64,000 bases of DNA from Chitinophaga barathri (GTDB lineage: Bacteria; Bacteroidota; Bacteroidia; Chitinophagales; Chitinophagaceae). Both the position numbers and the translations under genes were made by a program. The notes under the pieces are model-generated. The model did not search any database, was not told where the DNA came from, and worked only from the letters and a program-made list of their open reading frames with translations. Below are positions 46,922 to 55,054 of the stretch, piece after piece. The stretch's first letter is position 1, and every line of letters starts with the position of its first letter. The stretch lies in contig NZ_RMBX01000008.1 of NCBI RefSeq assembly GCF_003807585.1, positions 186,001 through 250,000 of the forward strand, in the 5' to 3' direction.

Positions 46922-49267
46922 CTACTCAGTTTTCAGGGTGCGCACAGGGTTTGCCAGCGCGGCTTTTACGGATTGGGTGCCGATGGTGACGATGGCCACC
47001 AATACAGCTGCCGCTCCTGCCACGAGGAAAACCCATATGGGTATATTGGTACGATATTCATAGCCCTGCAGCCATTGGTCCGTGGCGTACCAGCTAAGCG
47101 GAGTGGCCAGCAGGATGGCGATGAATACCAGTTTCAGAAAGTCTTTTGTTATAAGCCGGACGATGCCTGCAACGGAAGCGCCCAGCACTTTGCGGATGCC
47201 GATCTCTTTGGTGCGCTGCAGGATGGTGAAAGTTGCGAGACCGAACAATCCCAGGCACGACAGGAAAACAGCTACGCCCGCAAACCATGTGAACAGTTTG
47301 CCGGTGCGTGTCTCCTGGTCGTACAGCTGCATAAAAGTATCTTCCACAAACTCATGATCGAAGCGATATTCAGGATTATATTCTTTCCATATCTTCCCGA
47401 CGGCTGCTATGATGGCCGGTGTATTTTCTCCCGTGGTTTTCATATACAGTTTCCAGCTACTGGGCCTGTACCGCATGATAACCGACGGGATCTTGTCATG
47501 CATCGAGCCGATGTGAAAATCTTTCACCACACCGATGATCGTGCCGTCTACGTCCAGGAGTTTAAAACGTTTGCCGATAGGGTCTTTTAAGCCTGTTACT
47601 TTAACGGCTTCCTCGTTGAGGATGTAGCTGGTGGAATCGGCTTTACCCCCACGGAACATCCGGCCTTCCTTCATTTTCATTTCCATGGCGGGCATAAAGT
47701 TTTCGTCCACGCTGATGTGTTTGATGTTGAGGCTCATTTCCGGGGCTTTGCCTTCCCAGTCCGTATCGCTGGTGCTGTTGCCCAGAGCGGTGATATTTGC
47801 GTTGCCGAAAAATACCGCTTTCACGCCGGGGATCTTTCCCAGCCTGTCTTTCACAGCCTCTGGGTGGTCCTGCATGTTGCGCGCGGAAAAGGTCAGCAGG
47901 TTATCTTTATTGTAACCGAGCGGTTTGCTGTTGATATATTTCAGCTGCATACCTATGGCCAGTGTACAGCCTATCAGCACAATGGAAATAAAGAACTGCG
48001 CCACGACCAGCGTTTTCCTGAACATGCCGCCGCTCATGGCCGCTTTGCCTTTCAACGACTGGATGGGATTAAAACGCATGAGATGGAACGCGGGATAAAC
48101 CGCTGCCAGCAATAACATGACCACGCTGCTGATCAGTAATATCAGCAGTATCTGACCGCTTACTTCGTTAAAACCGGTGGTTTTACCGGTAAGCTCATTG
48201 TAGAACGGCAGCAGCAGCCACATCAGGAATACGGAAAGAATGACCGCAAGTACGAATACAATGGAAGACTCCGTCATGAACTGGCGGAAAAGCTGCCAGC
48301 GGTTCGCCCCGATCAGCTTGCGCACGCTGATCTCTACAGCCCGCTGATGTGCGCGGGCGGTAGCCAGGTTCACATAATTGATGCCGGCAATAAGCAATAT
48401 CACAATGGCAACGAGAAAAAAGATGCGTACTATTTTCATCAGCCCTTCTTCACCGGTGACCTCGTAAAGATGTACATCTCTCAGCGGCTGAATGGAGTAT
48501 CCGCGGCTCTGCGTGTTTTCGTTCGGGCTTCCTTTCACCCATTCTTCACCCAGCAGCTTATTGGTCTTTGCAATGTCCGGATTCGGCTGCATCAGCAGGT
48601 AAGTGGAAGCGTAAAAATTGCCCCAGTCGTCGTTCATGGATTTCCAATAACCGGACTGGTAATTGTCATTGCGCAATTTTATCGGCACCAGCATGTCGAA
48701 CCGGATGCTGGAATTGCGTGGCATGTCCGCAATGATGCCGCTTACGATGAACTGGAATTCCCGTTCTACCGTGATCACTTTTCCAAGAGGCTCTTCGTTA
48801 CCGAAATATTTTTTCGCGGTAGATTCCGTGAGTACGATGGAGGTATTGTTCGGGAAGGCGCTCCCTTTCAGGACAGGGAAATCGAATACGGTGAAGAAAG
48901 TCGTGTCTACATAAGCGACCTGCGTTTCATAAAAAGTTTTCCCGCCGCTTTCGAATTTGGACAGGTCCCAGGCCTGTGCGATGCGCACCATATCTGTCAC
49001 GCCGGGAACCGAACTTTTCGCGTGCGGGCCAATGGCTGCCTGTGTAGCCTCCCAGTTCTGCAATTTGGTGCCGCTCATGAATTGGCTGCTTACTTTGTAA
49101 ATATCTTTCCCTTTCGAATGAAAGGAGTCGAAACTCCGCTCGTCCTGCACCCAGCTAAGCAGCAGCGTACTGATAGCCAGGCCGATAGCCAGCCCCACAA
49201 CGATGATGAAGGCGTATAACTTCTGCGAGAAAAGCGTCCTGAATGCGACTTTAATATTACGAAACAT
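46922..49267 (-). CDS. ABC transporter permease, MacB/FtsX type (copy 1)
   Basis: A 781-residue permease, N terminus MFRNIKVAFRTLFSQKLYAF, slightly shorter than the sisters. First half contains AVEISVRKLIGANRWQLFRQ, TM5 TLVVAQFFISIVLIGCTLAI, second half TKEIGIRKVLGASVAGIVRL, ending NPVRTLKTE. It is the most diverged copy at its N terminus. It directly follows the proximal ATPase (14 nt), so this pair plus the adaptor at 50008 looks like the ancestral minimal module. Confidence 0.93.
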   Translation of the reverse strand: MFRNIKVAFRTLFSQKLYAFIIVVGLAIGLAISTLLLSWVQDERSFDSFHSKGKDIYKVSSQFMSGTKLQNWEATQAAIGPHAKSSVPGVTDMVRIAQAWDLSKFESGGKTFYETQVAYVDTTFFTVFDFPVLKGSAFPNNTSIVLTESTAKKYFGNEEPLGKVITVEREFQFIVSGIIADMPRNSSIRFDMLVPIKLRNDNYQSGYWKSMNDDWGNFYASTYLLMQPNPDIAKTNKLLGEEWVKGSPNENTQSRGYSIQPLRDVHLYEVTGEEGLMKIVRIFFLVAIVILLIAGINYVNLATARAHQRAVEISVRKLIGANRWQLFRQFMTESSIVFVLAVILSVFLMWLLLPFYNELTGKTTGFNEVSGQILLILLISSVVMLLLAAVYPAFHLMRFNPIQSLKGKAAMSGGMFRKTLVVAQFFISIVLIGCTLAIGMQLKYINSKPLGYNKDNLLTFSARNMQDHPEAVKDRLGKIPGVKAVFFGNANITALGNSTSDTDWEGKAPEMSLNIKHISVDENFMPAMEMKMKEGRMFRGGKADSTSYILNEEAVKVTGLKDPIGKRFKLLDVDGTIIGVVKDFHIGSMHDKIPSVIMRYRPSSWKLYMKTTGENTPAIIAAVGKIWKEYNPEYRFDHEFVEDTFMQLYDQETRTGKLFTWFAGVAVFLSCLGLFGLATFTILQRTKEIGIRKVLGASVAGIVRLITKDFLKLVFIAILLATPLSWYATDQWLQGYEYRTNIPIWVFLVAGAAAVLVAIVTIGTQSVKAALANPVRTLKTE

Positions 49268-49281
49268 GAAGCGGCGTTTAT

Positions 49282-49971
49282 TTATACGTGAAATTGTTCC
49301 TTGATGTTTTCAGTTACCACCTTACCGTCAAACAGGTTCACAATGCGGTGTGCAAAACCTGCGTCGTAGGGGGAGTGTGTCACCATGATGAGGGTGGTGC
49401 CGGCGTCGTTCAGTTCCTGGAGGAGTTTCATTACTTCTTCACCGTTGGTGGAATCCAGGTTACCGGTCGGTTCATCCGCGAGGATCAGCTTGGGTTTTGC
49501 CACTACTGCGCGGGCAATCGCCACACGCTGCTGCTGGCCACCGGAAAGCTGTTGCGGGAAGTGGTTGCGGCGGTGCATGATATTCATGCGCTCCAGCACT
49601 TCTTCCACTCTTTTTTTACGGTCAGCGGCGGGTACTTTCAGGTACAGGAGCGGCAGTTCCACGTTTTCGAAAACGGTCAGTTCGTCTATCAGGTTAAAGC
49701 TCTGGAATACGAAGCCGATAGCCCCCTTGCGCAACTGCGCGCGCTGGCGCTCGCTCATGCGGGCTACTTCCTTGTCCCAGAAATGATATTCGCCATGGCT
49801 GGGATTGTCCAGCAGGCCAAGGATATTCAGCAGGGTGGATTTACCACAGCCTGAAGGCCCCATGATGGCTACAAACTCACCATCCTGCACGTCCATGTTG
49901 ATGCCGTTGAGGGCCGTTGTTTCTACTTCTTCCGTAGTAAAGAGCTTTTGTAAGTTGACTGTTCTGATCAT
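49282..49971 (-). CDS. ABC transporter ATP-binding protein (LolD/MacB type, proximal)
   Basis: A 229-residue ATPase with intact motifs: Walker A GPSGCGKST (38-46), Q-loop FVFQSFNLIDE, signature LSGGQQQRVAIARA (142-155), Walker B LILADEPTGNLD and H-loop VTHS. This is the LolD/MacB/FtsE-type nucleotide-binding domain that pairs with FtsX-fold permeases and drives mechanotransmission rather than classical transport. Gene order is adaptor (36 nt), this ATPase, permease copy 1 (14 nt). Confidence 0.94.
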   Translation of the reverse strand: MIRTVNLQKLFTTEEVETTALNGINMDVQDGEFVAIMGPSGCGKSTLLNILGLLDNPSHGEYHFWDKEVARMSERQRAQLRKGAIGFVFQSFNLIDELTVFENVELPLLYLKVPAADRKKRVEEVLERMNIMHRRNHFPQQLSGGQQQRVAIARAVVAKPKLILADEPTGNLDSTNGEEVMKLLQELNDAGTTLIMVTHSPYDAGFAHRIVNLFDGKVVTENIKEQFHV

Positions 49972-50007
49972 TGTTGTAGTTTGTTAGTGATTGGATGGGT
50001 GAGCGGG

Positions 50008-51255
50008 TTAAAATTCTAATACTTCCTTATCCCCGAAGTTCTCATAAGTTGAGGTGATTACCTGGTCGCCTACATTGAGGCCTTCCAGCACTTCGAAGTA
50101 TACAGGGTTTTTCCGGCCCAGGGATATTTTACGTTTGATGGCTCGGCTGCCGCCTTTTTCCACTACATATACCCAGTTGCCGCCGGTATCAGAGAAGAAC
50201 CCGCCCGCAGGCAAAAGTAATGCTTCGGAAGATTTCCCGAGCTCGAGGCGGATAGGAGAGGATTGTCCGCGGCGGATGCCCTCTGGTGCGGCTTTCACAA
50301 AGTTCATATCTACTTCAAAACGGCCGTTCTTTACTTCGGGGTACACTTTCGTGATCTCCATTTCATTGGCGGTGCCGTTGAATTCAAAACTGGCCTTCAG
50401 GCCGGCGAATACCCTGTTCACATAATGTTCGTCCACTTCGGCGCGCATCTTGAACCCGTTCATATCGTCTATCTGGCCAATGTTCTGCCCGGCCTGGATG
50501 CTGGTACCCACTTCCACGTTGATGGAAGAAAGCTGCCCGTCCACCGGGGCGCGTACCACCAGGTTGCTCAGGTTGTCCTTCATCAGCGTCAGGTTCCGCT
50601 GGGTACGGGCAATGGTGCCTTCCAGCTGGATGATCTGGGTACGGGCATTGTCCAGCTGGTATTCCTGGCTCTGCACTTCGATCTGCCGCTGGCGTACCAG
50701 GCGTTCGTATTCCCTTTTGGTTTTCAGGTACTCCTGTTCGGCCACCACTTTGTCTTTCCACAGTTTATTATTCCTGTCGTAAAGGTCTTTGGCCTGGTCC
50801 ACCTGGTAATCAAGGTCGCTGAGCGTCTTTTCCAGGGCAAAACGGTCCTGTTTCAGGCGGAGGCGGGTATTCTGAAGTTCGTTGATAAGACGGTACATTT
50901 CCGTTTCACGGTTTACGAAGTCCATCATGAGCCGTTGGTTTTCAAGGGCAAGGATGGAATCACCCCTTTTTACCATACTGCCGCCTTCCAGGAATTTGCG
51001 GGCTACATAACCGCCTTCGATGGCGTCCAGGCGGATGGTTTTCAGGGGGTGCACCACCGCCGTCACGGCGATGTATTCGTCAAAGGAACCTTTGGTAACG
51101 GGAGAAATAGTGATCTTGTCCTTTTCCACGTTCAGCTTGCTCCGTTTGTCCGCGAAAATAAAGCTCCACAGCACGAGCAGCACCAGGGCGCCACCGCCTC
51201 CGAACAGGAATATCCTTTGTTTGTTCCAGAATTTCTTTTTGAGTTGTCTGTCCAT
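50008..51255 (-). CDS. periplasmic adaptor subunit, HlyD type (proximal copy)
   Basis: 415 residues from ATG 51255 (MDRQLKKKFWNKQRIFLF); the frame is open for 129 codons upstream through the divergent regulatory region but that part is not protein-like. Anchor helix at about 14-34, lipoyl half with RLDAIEGGYVARKFLEGGSM, long coiled-coil hairpin at about 105-225, second lipoyl half RAPVDGQLSSINVEVGTSIQ, then beta-barrel and membrane-proximal domains. It heads the exporter cluster. Confidence 0.9.
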   Translation of the reverse strand: MDRQLKKKFWNKQRIFLFGGGGALVLLVLWSFIFADKRSKLNVEKDKITISPVTKGSFDEYIAVTAVVHPLKTIRLDAIEGGYVARKFLEGGSMVKRGDSILALENQRLMMDFVNRETEMYRLINELQNTRLRLKQDRFALEKTLSDLDYQVDQAKDLYDRNNKLWKDKVVAEQEYLKTKREYERLVRQRQIEVQSQEYQLDNARTQIIQLEGTIARTQRNLTLMKDNLSNLVVRAPVDGQLSSINVEVGTSIQAGQNIGQIDDMNGFKMRAEVDEHYVNRVFAGLKASFEFNGTANEMEITKVYPEVKNGRFEVDMNFVKAAPEGIRRGQSSPIRLELGKSSEALLLPAGGFFSDTGGNWVYVVEKGGSRAIKRKISLGRKNPVYFEVLEGLNVGDQVITSTYENFGDKEVLEF

Positions 51256-51279
51256 GTTAGTAATTGCTGTCCCCCGTAA

Positions 51280-51295
51280 GTCAATCCATGTGCCA
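51280..51295 (-). promoter_or_regulatory. possible sigma-54-type promoter of the exporter cluster
   Basis: On the minus strand TGGCACATGGATTGAC matches TGGCACG-N4-TTGCA at the -24 block (6 of 7), with the invariant -12 GC reading GA. Just upstream, TTGGCAC is repeated 10 bases away. The predicted start lies about 12 nt ahead of the adaptor ATG. Supported mainly by the NtrC-type regulator encoded divergently. Confidence 0.35.
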
Positions 51296-51347
51296 AGCCG
51301 TGCCAATTCGCCAAAAGCCCCACCATGGCGGACCGTAAGCCAGTAGC

Positions 51348-51396
51348 CCTGTCCGCCCCTGTTCCAAAGCGGACAGGCGGTGTCCGAATACGGACA
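51348..51396. promoter_or_regulatory. array of TGTCCG/CGGACA half-sites in the divergent region
   Basis: Two inverted repeats: CCTGTCCGC (51348-51356) with GCGGACAGG (51369-51377), 12-nt spacer; and TGTCCG-AATA-CGGACA (51381-51396). The four half-sites start at 51350, 51370, 51381 and 51391, intervals of 20, 11 and 10 bases, close to whole helical turns. Placement 55-115 bp upstream of the adaptor promoter candidate fits an enhancer for the response regulator at 51641. Confidence 0.6.
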
Positions 51397-51520
51397 TTTC
51401 ACCGGACGCCCCGCCCCTGCGAAAAATCCAGCCGGGCAATAAAATCTTTGTTTAATATTGCTCCCGGGCCGGTTTTGGACCATTCCGGCACTCATCTGAA
51501 CCTGCTTCCGGCACATAGCC

Positions 51521-51534
51521 GGAATACGTTTTGC
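51521..51534 (+). promoter_or_regulatory. possible sigma-54-type promoter of the two-component operon
   Basis: GG (51521-51522), exactly ten bases, then GC (51533-51534) within TTTTGCAG, matching the GG-N10-GC rule and the -12 TTGCA; the -24 block is poor beyond GG. A TTGCAG-containing segment recurs at about 51531, 51564 and 51601. Confidence 0.3.
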
Positions 51535-51640
51535 AGTATGCCGTTTGCAAAACATTCTGTTTATTGCAGATATGCCCGGTAAACGGCCGGAAAAACGTTT
51601 TTGCAGCATATCGCTAACCAAGCATTTAATTTTTACCCAC

Positions 51641-52987
51641 ATGAGTACCCAGCAAGGAAAAATTCTGATCGTAGACGATGATGTAGATGTATTACGGGCA
51701 GCGCGCCTGCTGCTGAAACGCCATTTTGCACAGGTGGATTTCGAAAAAAATCCGCAAAAGATCCCCTACCTGGTCAGCAATTTTGAATATGACGTGATCC
51801 TGCTGGATATGAACTTCACCCGCGACCTCAGCAGCGGCAAGGAAGGTTTTGAATGGCTGGACCGTATTCTTGATATCAATCCCAAAGCCACTGTCGTGCT
51901 CTTCACCGCCTACGGCGATGTGGAAATGGCCGTGCGCGCCATCAAAGCGGGCGCGGTGGATTTTGTGCTGAAACCCTGGGAAAACGATAAACTGCTCGCT
52001 ACCCTGCAGACAGCCGTACAAACCCACCAGTCTAAACAGGAAAAGAAAGCCGGCGGCGCCACCCTGCATACGGATAATGTATTGATCGGGGACAGCCCCG
52101 CCATGCAGGAAGTGATGGAAACCGTATCGCGCGTGGCCGGAACGGATGCGAACATCCTCATCCTCGGCGAAAACGGCACTGGTAAAGACCTGCTCGCCCG
52201 GCATATCCATTCCCTGAGCCACCGCCGCGAAAAATCATTCGTGAGCGTGGACCTCGGCGCACTCAGCGAAACGCTTTTCGAAAGCGAACTGTTCGGTCAC
52301 GTCAAAGGCGCCTTCACCGATGCCCGCGAAGACCGCAGCGGCCGTTTTGAAGAAGCGAACGGCGGCTCCATTTTCCTGGACGAGATCGGCAACATCTCCA
52401 TTCCCTTCCAGGCCAAACTGCTCACCGTACTGCAAAACAGGTCCGTTACCCGCGTGGGCTCCAACAAAGCGCAGAACGTGGACGTGCGCCTGATCTGCGC
52501 AACAAACCGGAACATCAACCAGATGGCTGCCCAGCAGCTGTTCCGCCAGGACTTGCTGTACCGGGTGAACACCATCGAAATACAACTCCCCCCGCTGCGG
52601 GAAAGACGCGAAGACATCGTGCCGCTGGCCGAATATTTCCTGGGTCTTTACCGCAAAAAATATAACCGCCCCGTGGCATTCCTCCATGAAACGCTGATCG
52701 CACAGCTGGAGAAATACGACTGGCCGGGAAACATCCGCGAGCTGCAGCACGCCATCGAAAGAGCCGTGATCCTCTGCCAGGGCAAAACCCTCATGCCCAA
52801 AGATGTATTTGTAAAAACGAACACCGCCACCGAATCGCTGGACACCGGGTTCAACCTCGAGGAAATGGAGCGCAACATGATTGCCCAGGCTTTAAAAAAA
52901 TGCAATGGAAATATCACGGACGCTGCAAAGGAGCTGGGTTTGAGCCGCGCCGCCCTGTACAGGCGCATGGAAAAATATAATCTCTGA
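51641..52987 (+). CDS. NtrC-family response regulator
   Basis: 448 residues from ATG 51641 (MSTQQGKILIVDDDVDV). Receiver domain at 5-125 with acidic D12-D14, phospho-acceptor D56 (LLDMNF), and the T and K switch residues in LFTAYGD and VLKPWEN. AAA+ domain with Walker A GENGTGKD (176-183), Walker B SIFLDEIG, and at 223-228 GAFTDA in place of the sigma-54-contacting GAFTGA. C-terminal Fis-type helix-turn-helix NITDAAKELGLSRAALYRRM. It is the partner of the kinase that starts on its last base, and is divergent from the exporter cluster, its likely target. Confidence 0.93.
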   Translation: MSTQQGKILIVDDDVDVLRAARLLLKRHFAQVDFEKNPQKIPYLVSNFEYDVILLDMNFTRDLSSGKEGFEWLDRILDINPKATVVLFTAYGDVEMAVRAIKAGAVDFVLKPWENDKLLATLQTAVQTHQSKQEKKAGGATLHTDNVLIGDSPAMQEVMETVSRVAGTDANILILGENGTGKDLLARHIHSLSHRREKSFVSVDLGALSETLFESELFGHVKGAFTDAREDRSGRFEEANGGSIFLDEIGNISIPFQAKLLTVLQNRSVTRVGSNKAQNVDVRLICATNRNINQMAAQQLFRQDLLYRVNTIEIQLPPLRERREDIVPLAEYFLGLYRKKYNRPVAFLHETLIAQLEKYDWPGNIRELQHAIERAVILCQGKTLMPKDVFVKTNTATESLDTGFNLEEMERNMIAQALKKCNGNITDAAKELGLSRAALYRRMEKYNL

Positions 52988-54321
52988 TGAACCGGTTTAG
53001 CCTCAATATCCTTTTACGCATTGTGGTACTGATCGTTACGATCATGGCCGGCTGCTGGCTGTGGTGGAACGGATTCCCGCTGGTCGTTATCCTGCTGGTG
53101 CCCTTCCTCATTGCACAGATACTTAACCTGTATTATTACCTGAACCGGGTGAACAGGAAACTCACGCTGTTCCTGGAAGCGATCCGCTACGAAGACTTCT
53201 CCATACGGTTCAGCGCGGACAATAAGCTGGGAAAGAGTTTCAGCGCCCTCAACCACCAGTTCAACGAAGTGCTGGAAGCATTCCGCCAAACGCGCGCGGA
53301 AAGAGAGGCGAACCTGAAATATATCGATACCATCATTCAGCATATCAGCATCGGCGTGTTGTCTTTTGACTCCGACGGGAAGATAGAACTGATCAATCCC
53401 GCGGCATTCCGGCTGATGGGCATCTACCGCCTCCGTTACCTGGACGAATTAAAAAACGCCCATCCCGATCTCGCCGGGCTTTTAATGCAACTGCCCGCCG
53501 GGCATAAGTCGTTGTATGCCACCCAAAACGGCCAGCAGCTATCCATTCACGCCGCCACCGTGCGGTTGCAGGGAAGGCTGGTGAAGCTGATCTCTTTGCA
53601 GAACATCCACGCGGAACTGCAACAAAAAGAACTGGAAGCCTGGCAGAACCTGACCAAGATCCTCCGCCACGAGATCATGAATTCCGTAACGCCCATCGTG
53701 AGCCTGATAGGAACCATGCAGGAAATCGTGCAGCACGACATCCAGCCCGCCGAAGACCAGGTGGAAGCCTTCGAAGACCTGAAAGAAGCGCTGGAAACCA
53801 TCGAAAGCCGGAGCAAAGGCATCATGAACTTCGTAAACGCTTACCGCGATTACACCACTTTACCCAAACCGCAATTCACCACCCTCAACCTCAAGCAGCT
53901 GATACAGTCCGTGAGCAGCCTGCTGCTGGCGGATATGAAAGCGGCCGGTATCTCTTACCGCGCGCACGTTTCGCCGGATAATATAGAAATACACGCGGAC
54001 GAAACGCAATTGCAGATGGTGCTCATCAACCTGATCAAAAACGCGATGGACGCGCTGGAACATACAGATAAACCTTTTATTCACGTAAAAGGTTCCCTGG
54101 GCAACGCACAGCAGATCGTGATAGAGATCACGGACAACGGGCCCGGCATAGAATCGGAAGCGATGGAAAAGATCTTCATTCCTTTCTTTACCACCAAAAA
54201 GAAAGGCTCCGGCATCGGGCTGAGCCTTTCGCAGCAAATTATCCAATCGCATGGCGGTCAGCTTAAAGTCGTAAGCCCCCCGGCAAAGGGTACAACGTTT
54301 TATGTATTGCTCACTAATTAA
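52987..54321 (+). CDS. sensor histidine kinase, NtrB/AtoS-like
   Basis: A 444-residue kinase. Two close N-terminal helices (about 8-28 and 31-50) leave almost no periplasmic loop, so the signal is probably sensed within or near the membrane. HAMP-like and PAS-like regions (about 55-205) precede the HisKA box with H228 in ILRHEIMNSVTPIVSL, then N box INLIKNAMDALEH, G1 DNGPGI, F FIPFFTTK and G2 GSGIGLSL. The TGATG overlap with the regulator shows co-translation. Confidence 0.93.
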   Translation: MNRFSLNILLRIVVLIVTIMAGCWLWWNGFPLVVILLVPFLIAQILNLYYYLNRVNRKLTLFLEAIRYEDFSIRFSADNKLGKSFSALNHQFNEVLEAFRQTRAEREANLKYIDTIIQHISIGVLSFDSDGKIELINPAAFRLMGIYRLRYLDELKNAHPDLAGLLMQLPAGHKSLYATQNGQQLSIHAATVRLQGRLVKLISLQNIHAELQQKELEAWQNLTKILRHEIMNSVTPIVSLIGTMQEIVQHDIQPAEDQVEAFEDLKEALETIESRSKGIMNFVNAYRDYTTLPKPQFTTLNLKQLIQSVSSLLLADMKAAGISYRAHVSPDNIEIHADETQLQMVLINLIKNAMDALEHTDKPFIHVKGSLGNAQQIVIEITDNGPGIESEAMEKIFIPFFTTKKKGSGIGLSLSQQIIQSHGGQLKVVSPPAKGTTFYVLLTN

Positions 54322-54330
54322 AAACAGCGT

Positions 54331-55023
54331 ATGTTGCCTGCCGAATTCCACAAGCGTATGCAACCTAAACACTGGGGAGCCTTATATTTCCTCATACTGC
54401 TGGCCGATTTGTGTGTGATAGCATTTGACATTCCCTATGCCCGATTCGCCACAAAACCACTGATCATGATCCTGCTGGGCTTCTACGGATGGTCCCAGGC
54501 AGGCTGCCTGCCTCACCGCAGCAAAAATTTCATTTTAGCCGCCATCATATTCTCCTGGTCCGGAGACGTATTCCTGCTTTTCCCGCATTATTTCATCGCG
54601 GGACTGGTGAGTTTCCTGACGGCGCACCTCCTGTACACCGGCTTTTTCCTGACCGTTCAGCCCAAACCAAAACCCGGCTGGAAAGAAGGCGCGGTACTGG
54701 TGGTGATCATCATATATGCGGTAAGGTTAGTACAGCGGCTCGTCGCGAACCTCGGCGATATGAAACCAGCCGTGATCGTTTACACTGCCGTGATATCGCT
54801 GATGTTCCTTTCCGCCGTGCGCGCTTTCGGGCTGAACAGCAGCAAGGCCGGAAGGCTCTGCATCGGGGGCGCTTTACTGTTTGTGTTATCGGATTCCATC
54901 CTGGCTATAGAAAAATTCCTTACGCCCTTTCCTGGGAGCGGCATCCTCGTGATGCTTACCTATGGCATAGCGCAGTGGATGATCGTAGACGGGAGCCTGC
55001 GGCACCTGAAAACCGCGAAATAA
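54331..55023 (+). CDS. lysoplasmalogenase-like membrane protein (YhhN family)
   Basis: A 230-residue protein of about eight hydrophobic helices. Family blocks are ATKPLIMILLG, SWSGDVFLLFP and LLFVLSDSILAIEKF with the conserved aspartates proposed as catalytic. YhhN/TMEM86 proteins hydrolyse the vinyl-ether bond of lysoplasmalogens, but bacterial substrates are uncertain. It begins 9 nt after the histidine kinase and may belong to the same transcript, which would add a lipid-related function to this envelope regulon. A second ATG lies at codon 10. Confidence 0.82.
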   Translation: MLPAEFHKRMQPKHWGALYFLILLADLCVIAFDIPYARFATKPLIMILLGFYGWSQAGCLPHRSKNFILAAIIFSWSGDVFLLFPHYFIAGLVSFLTAHLLYTGFFLTVQPKPKPGWKEGAVLVVIIIYAVRLVQRLVANLGDMKPAVIVYTAVISLMFLSAVRAFGLNSSKAGRLCIGGALLFVLSDSILAIEKFLTPFPGSGILVMLTYGIAQWMIVDGSLRHLKTAK

Positions 55024-55054
55024 CTTTTTACATTTATAGAAACCCGCTTTTAAC

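Noticed and set aside
30996-51255. The permease array as an assembly artefact or recent tandem duplication
   Set aside because: The copies differ over most of their length in protein sequence; only short motifs are shared, so these are old duplicates.
51255-51642. N-terminal extension of the proximal adaptor through the divergent region
   Set aside because: The frame stays open by chance; the residues before MDRQLKKKFW are rich in Cys, Gly and Trp, unlike the family, and the DNA carries the repeat operators.
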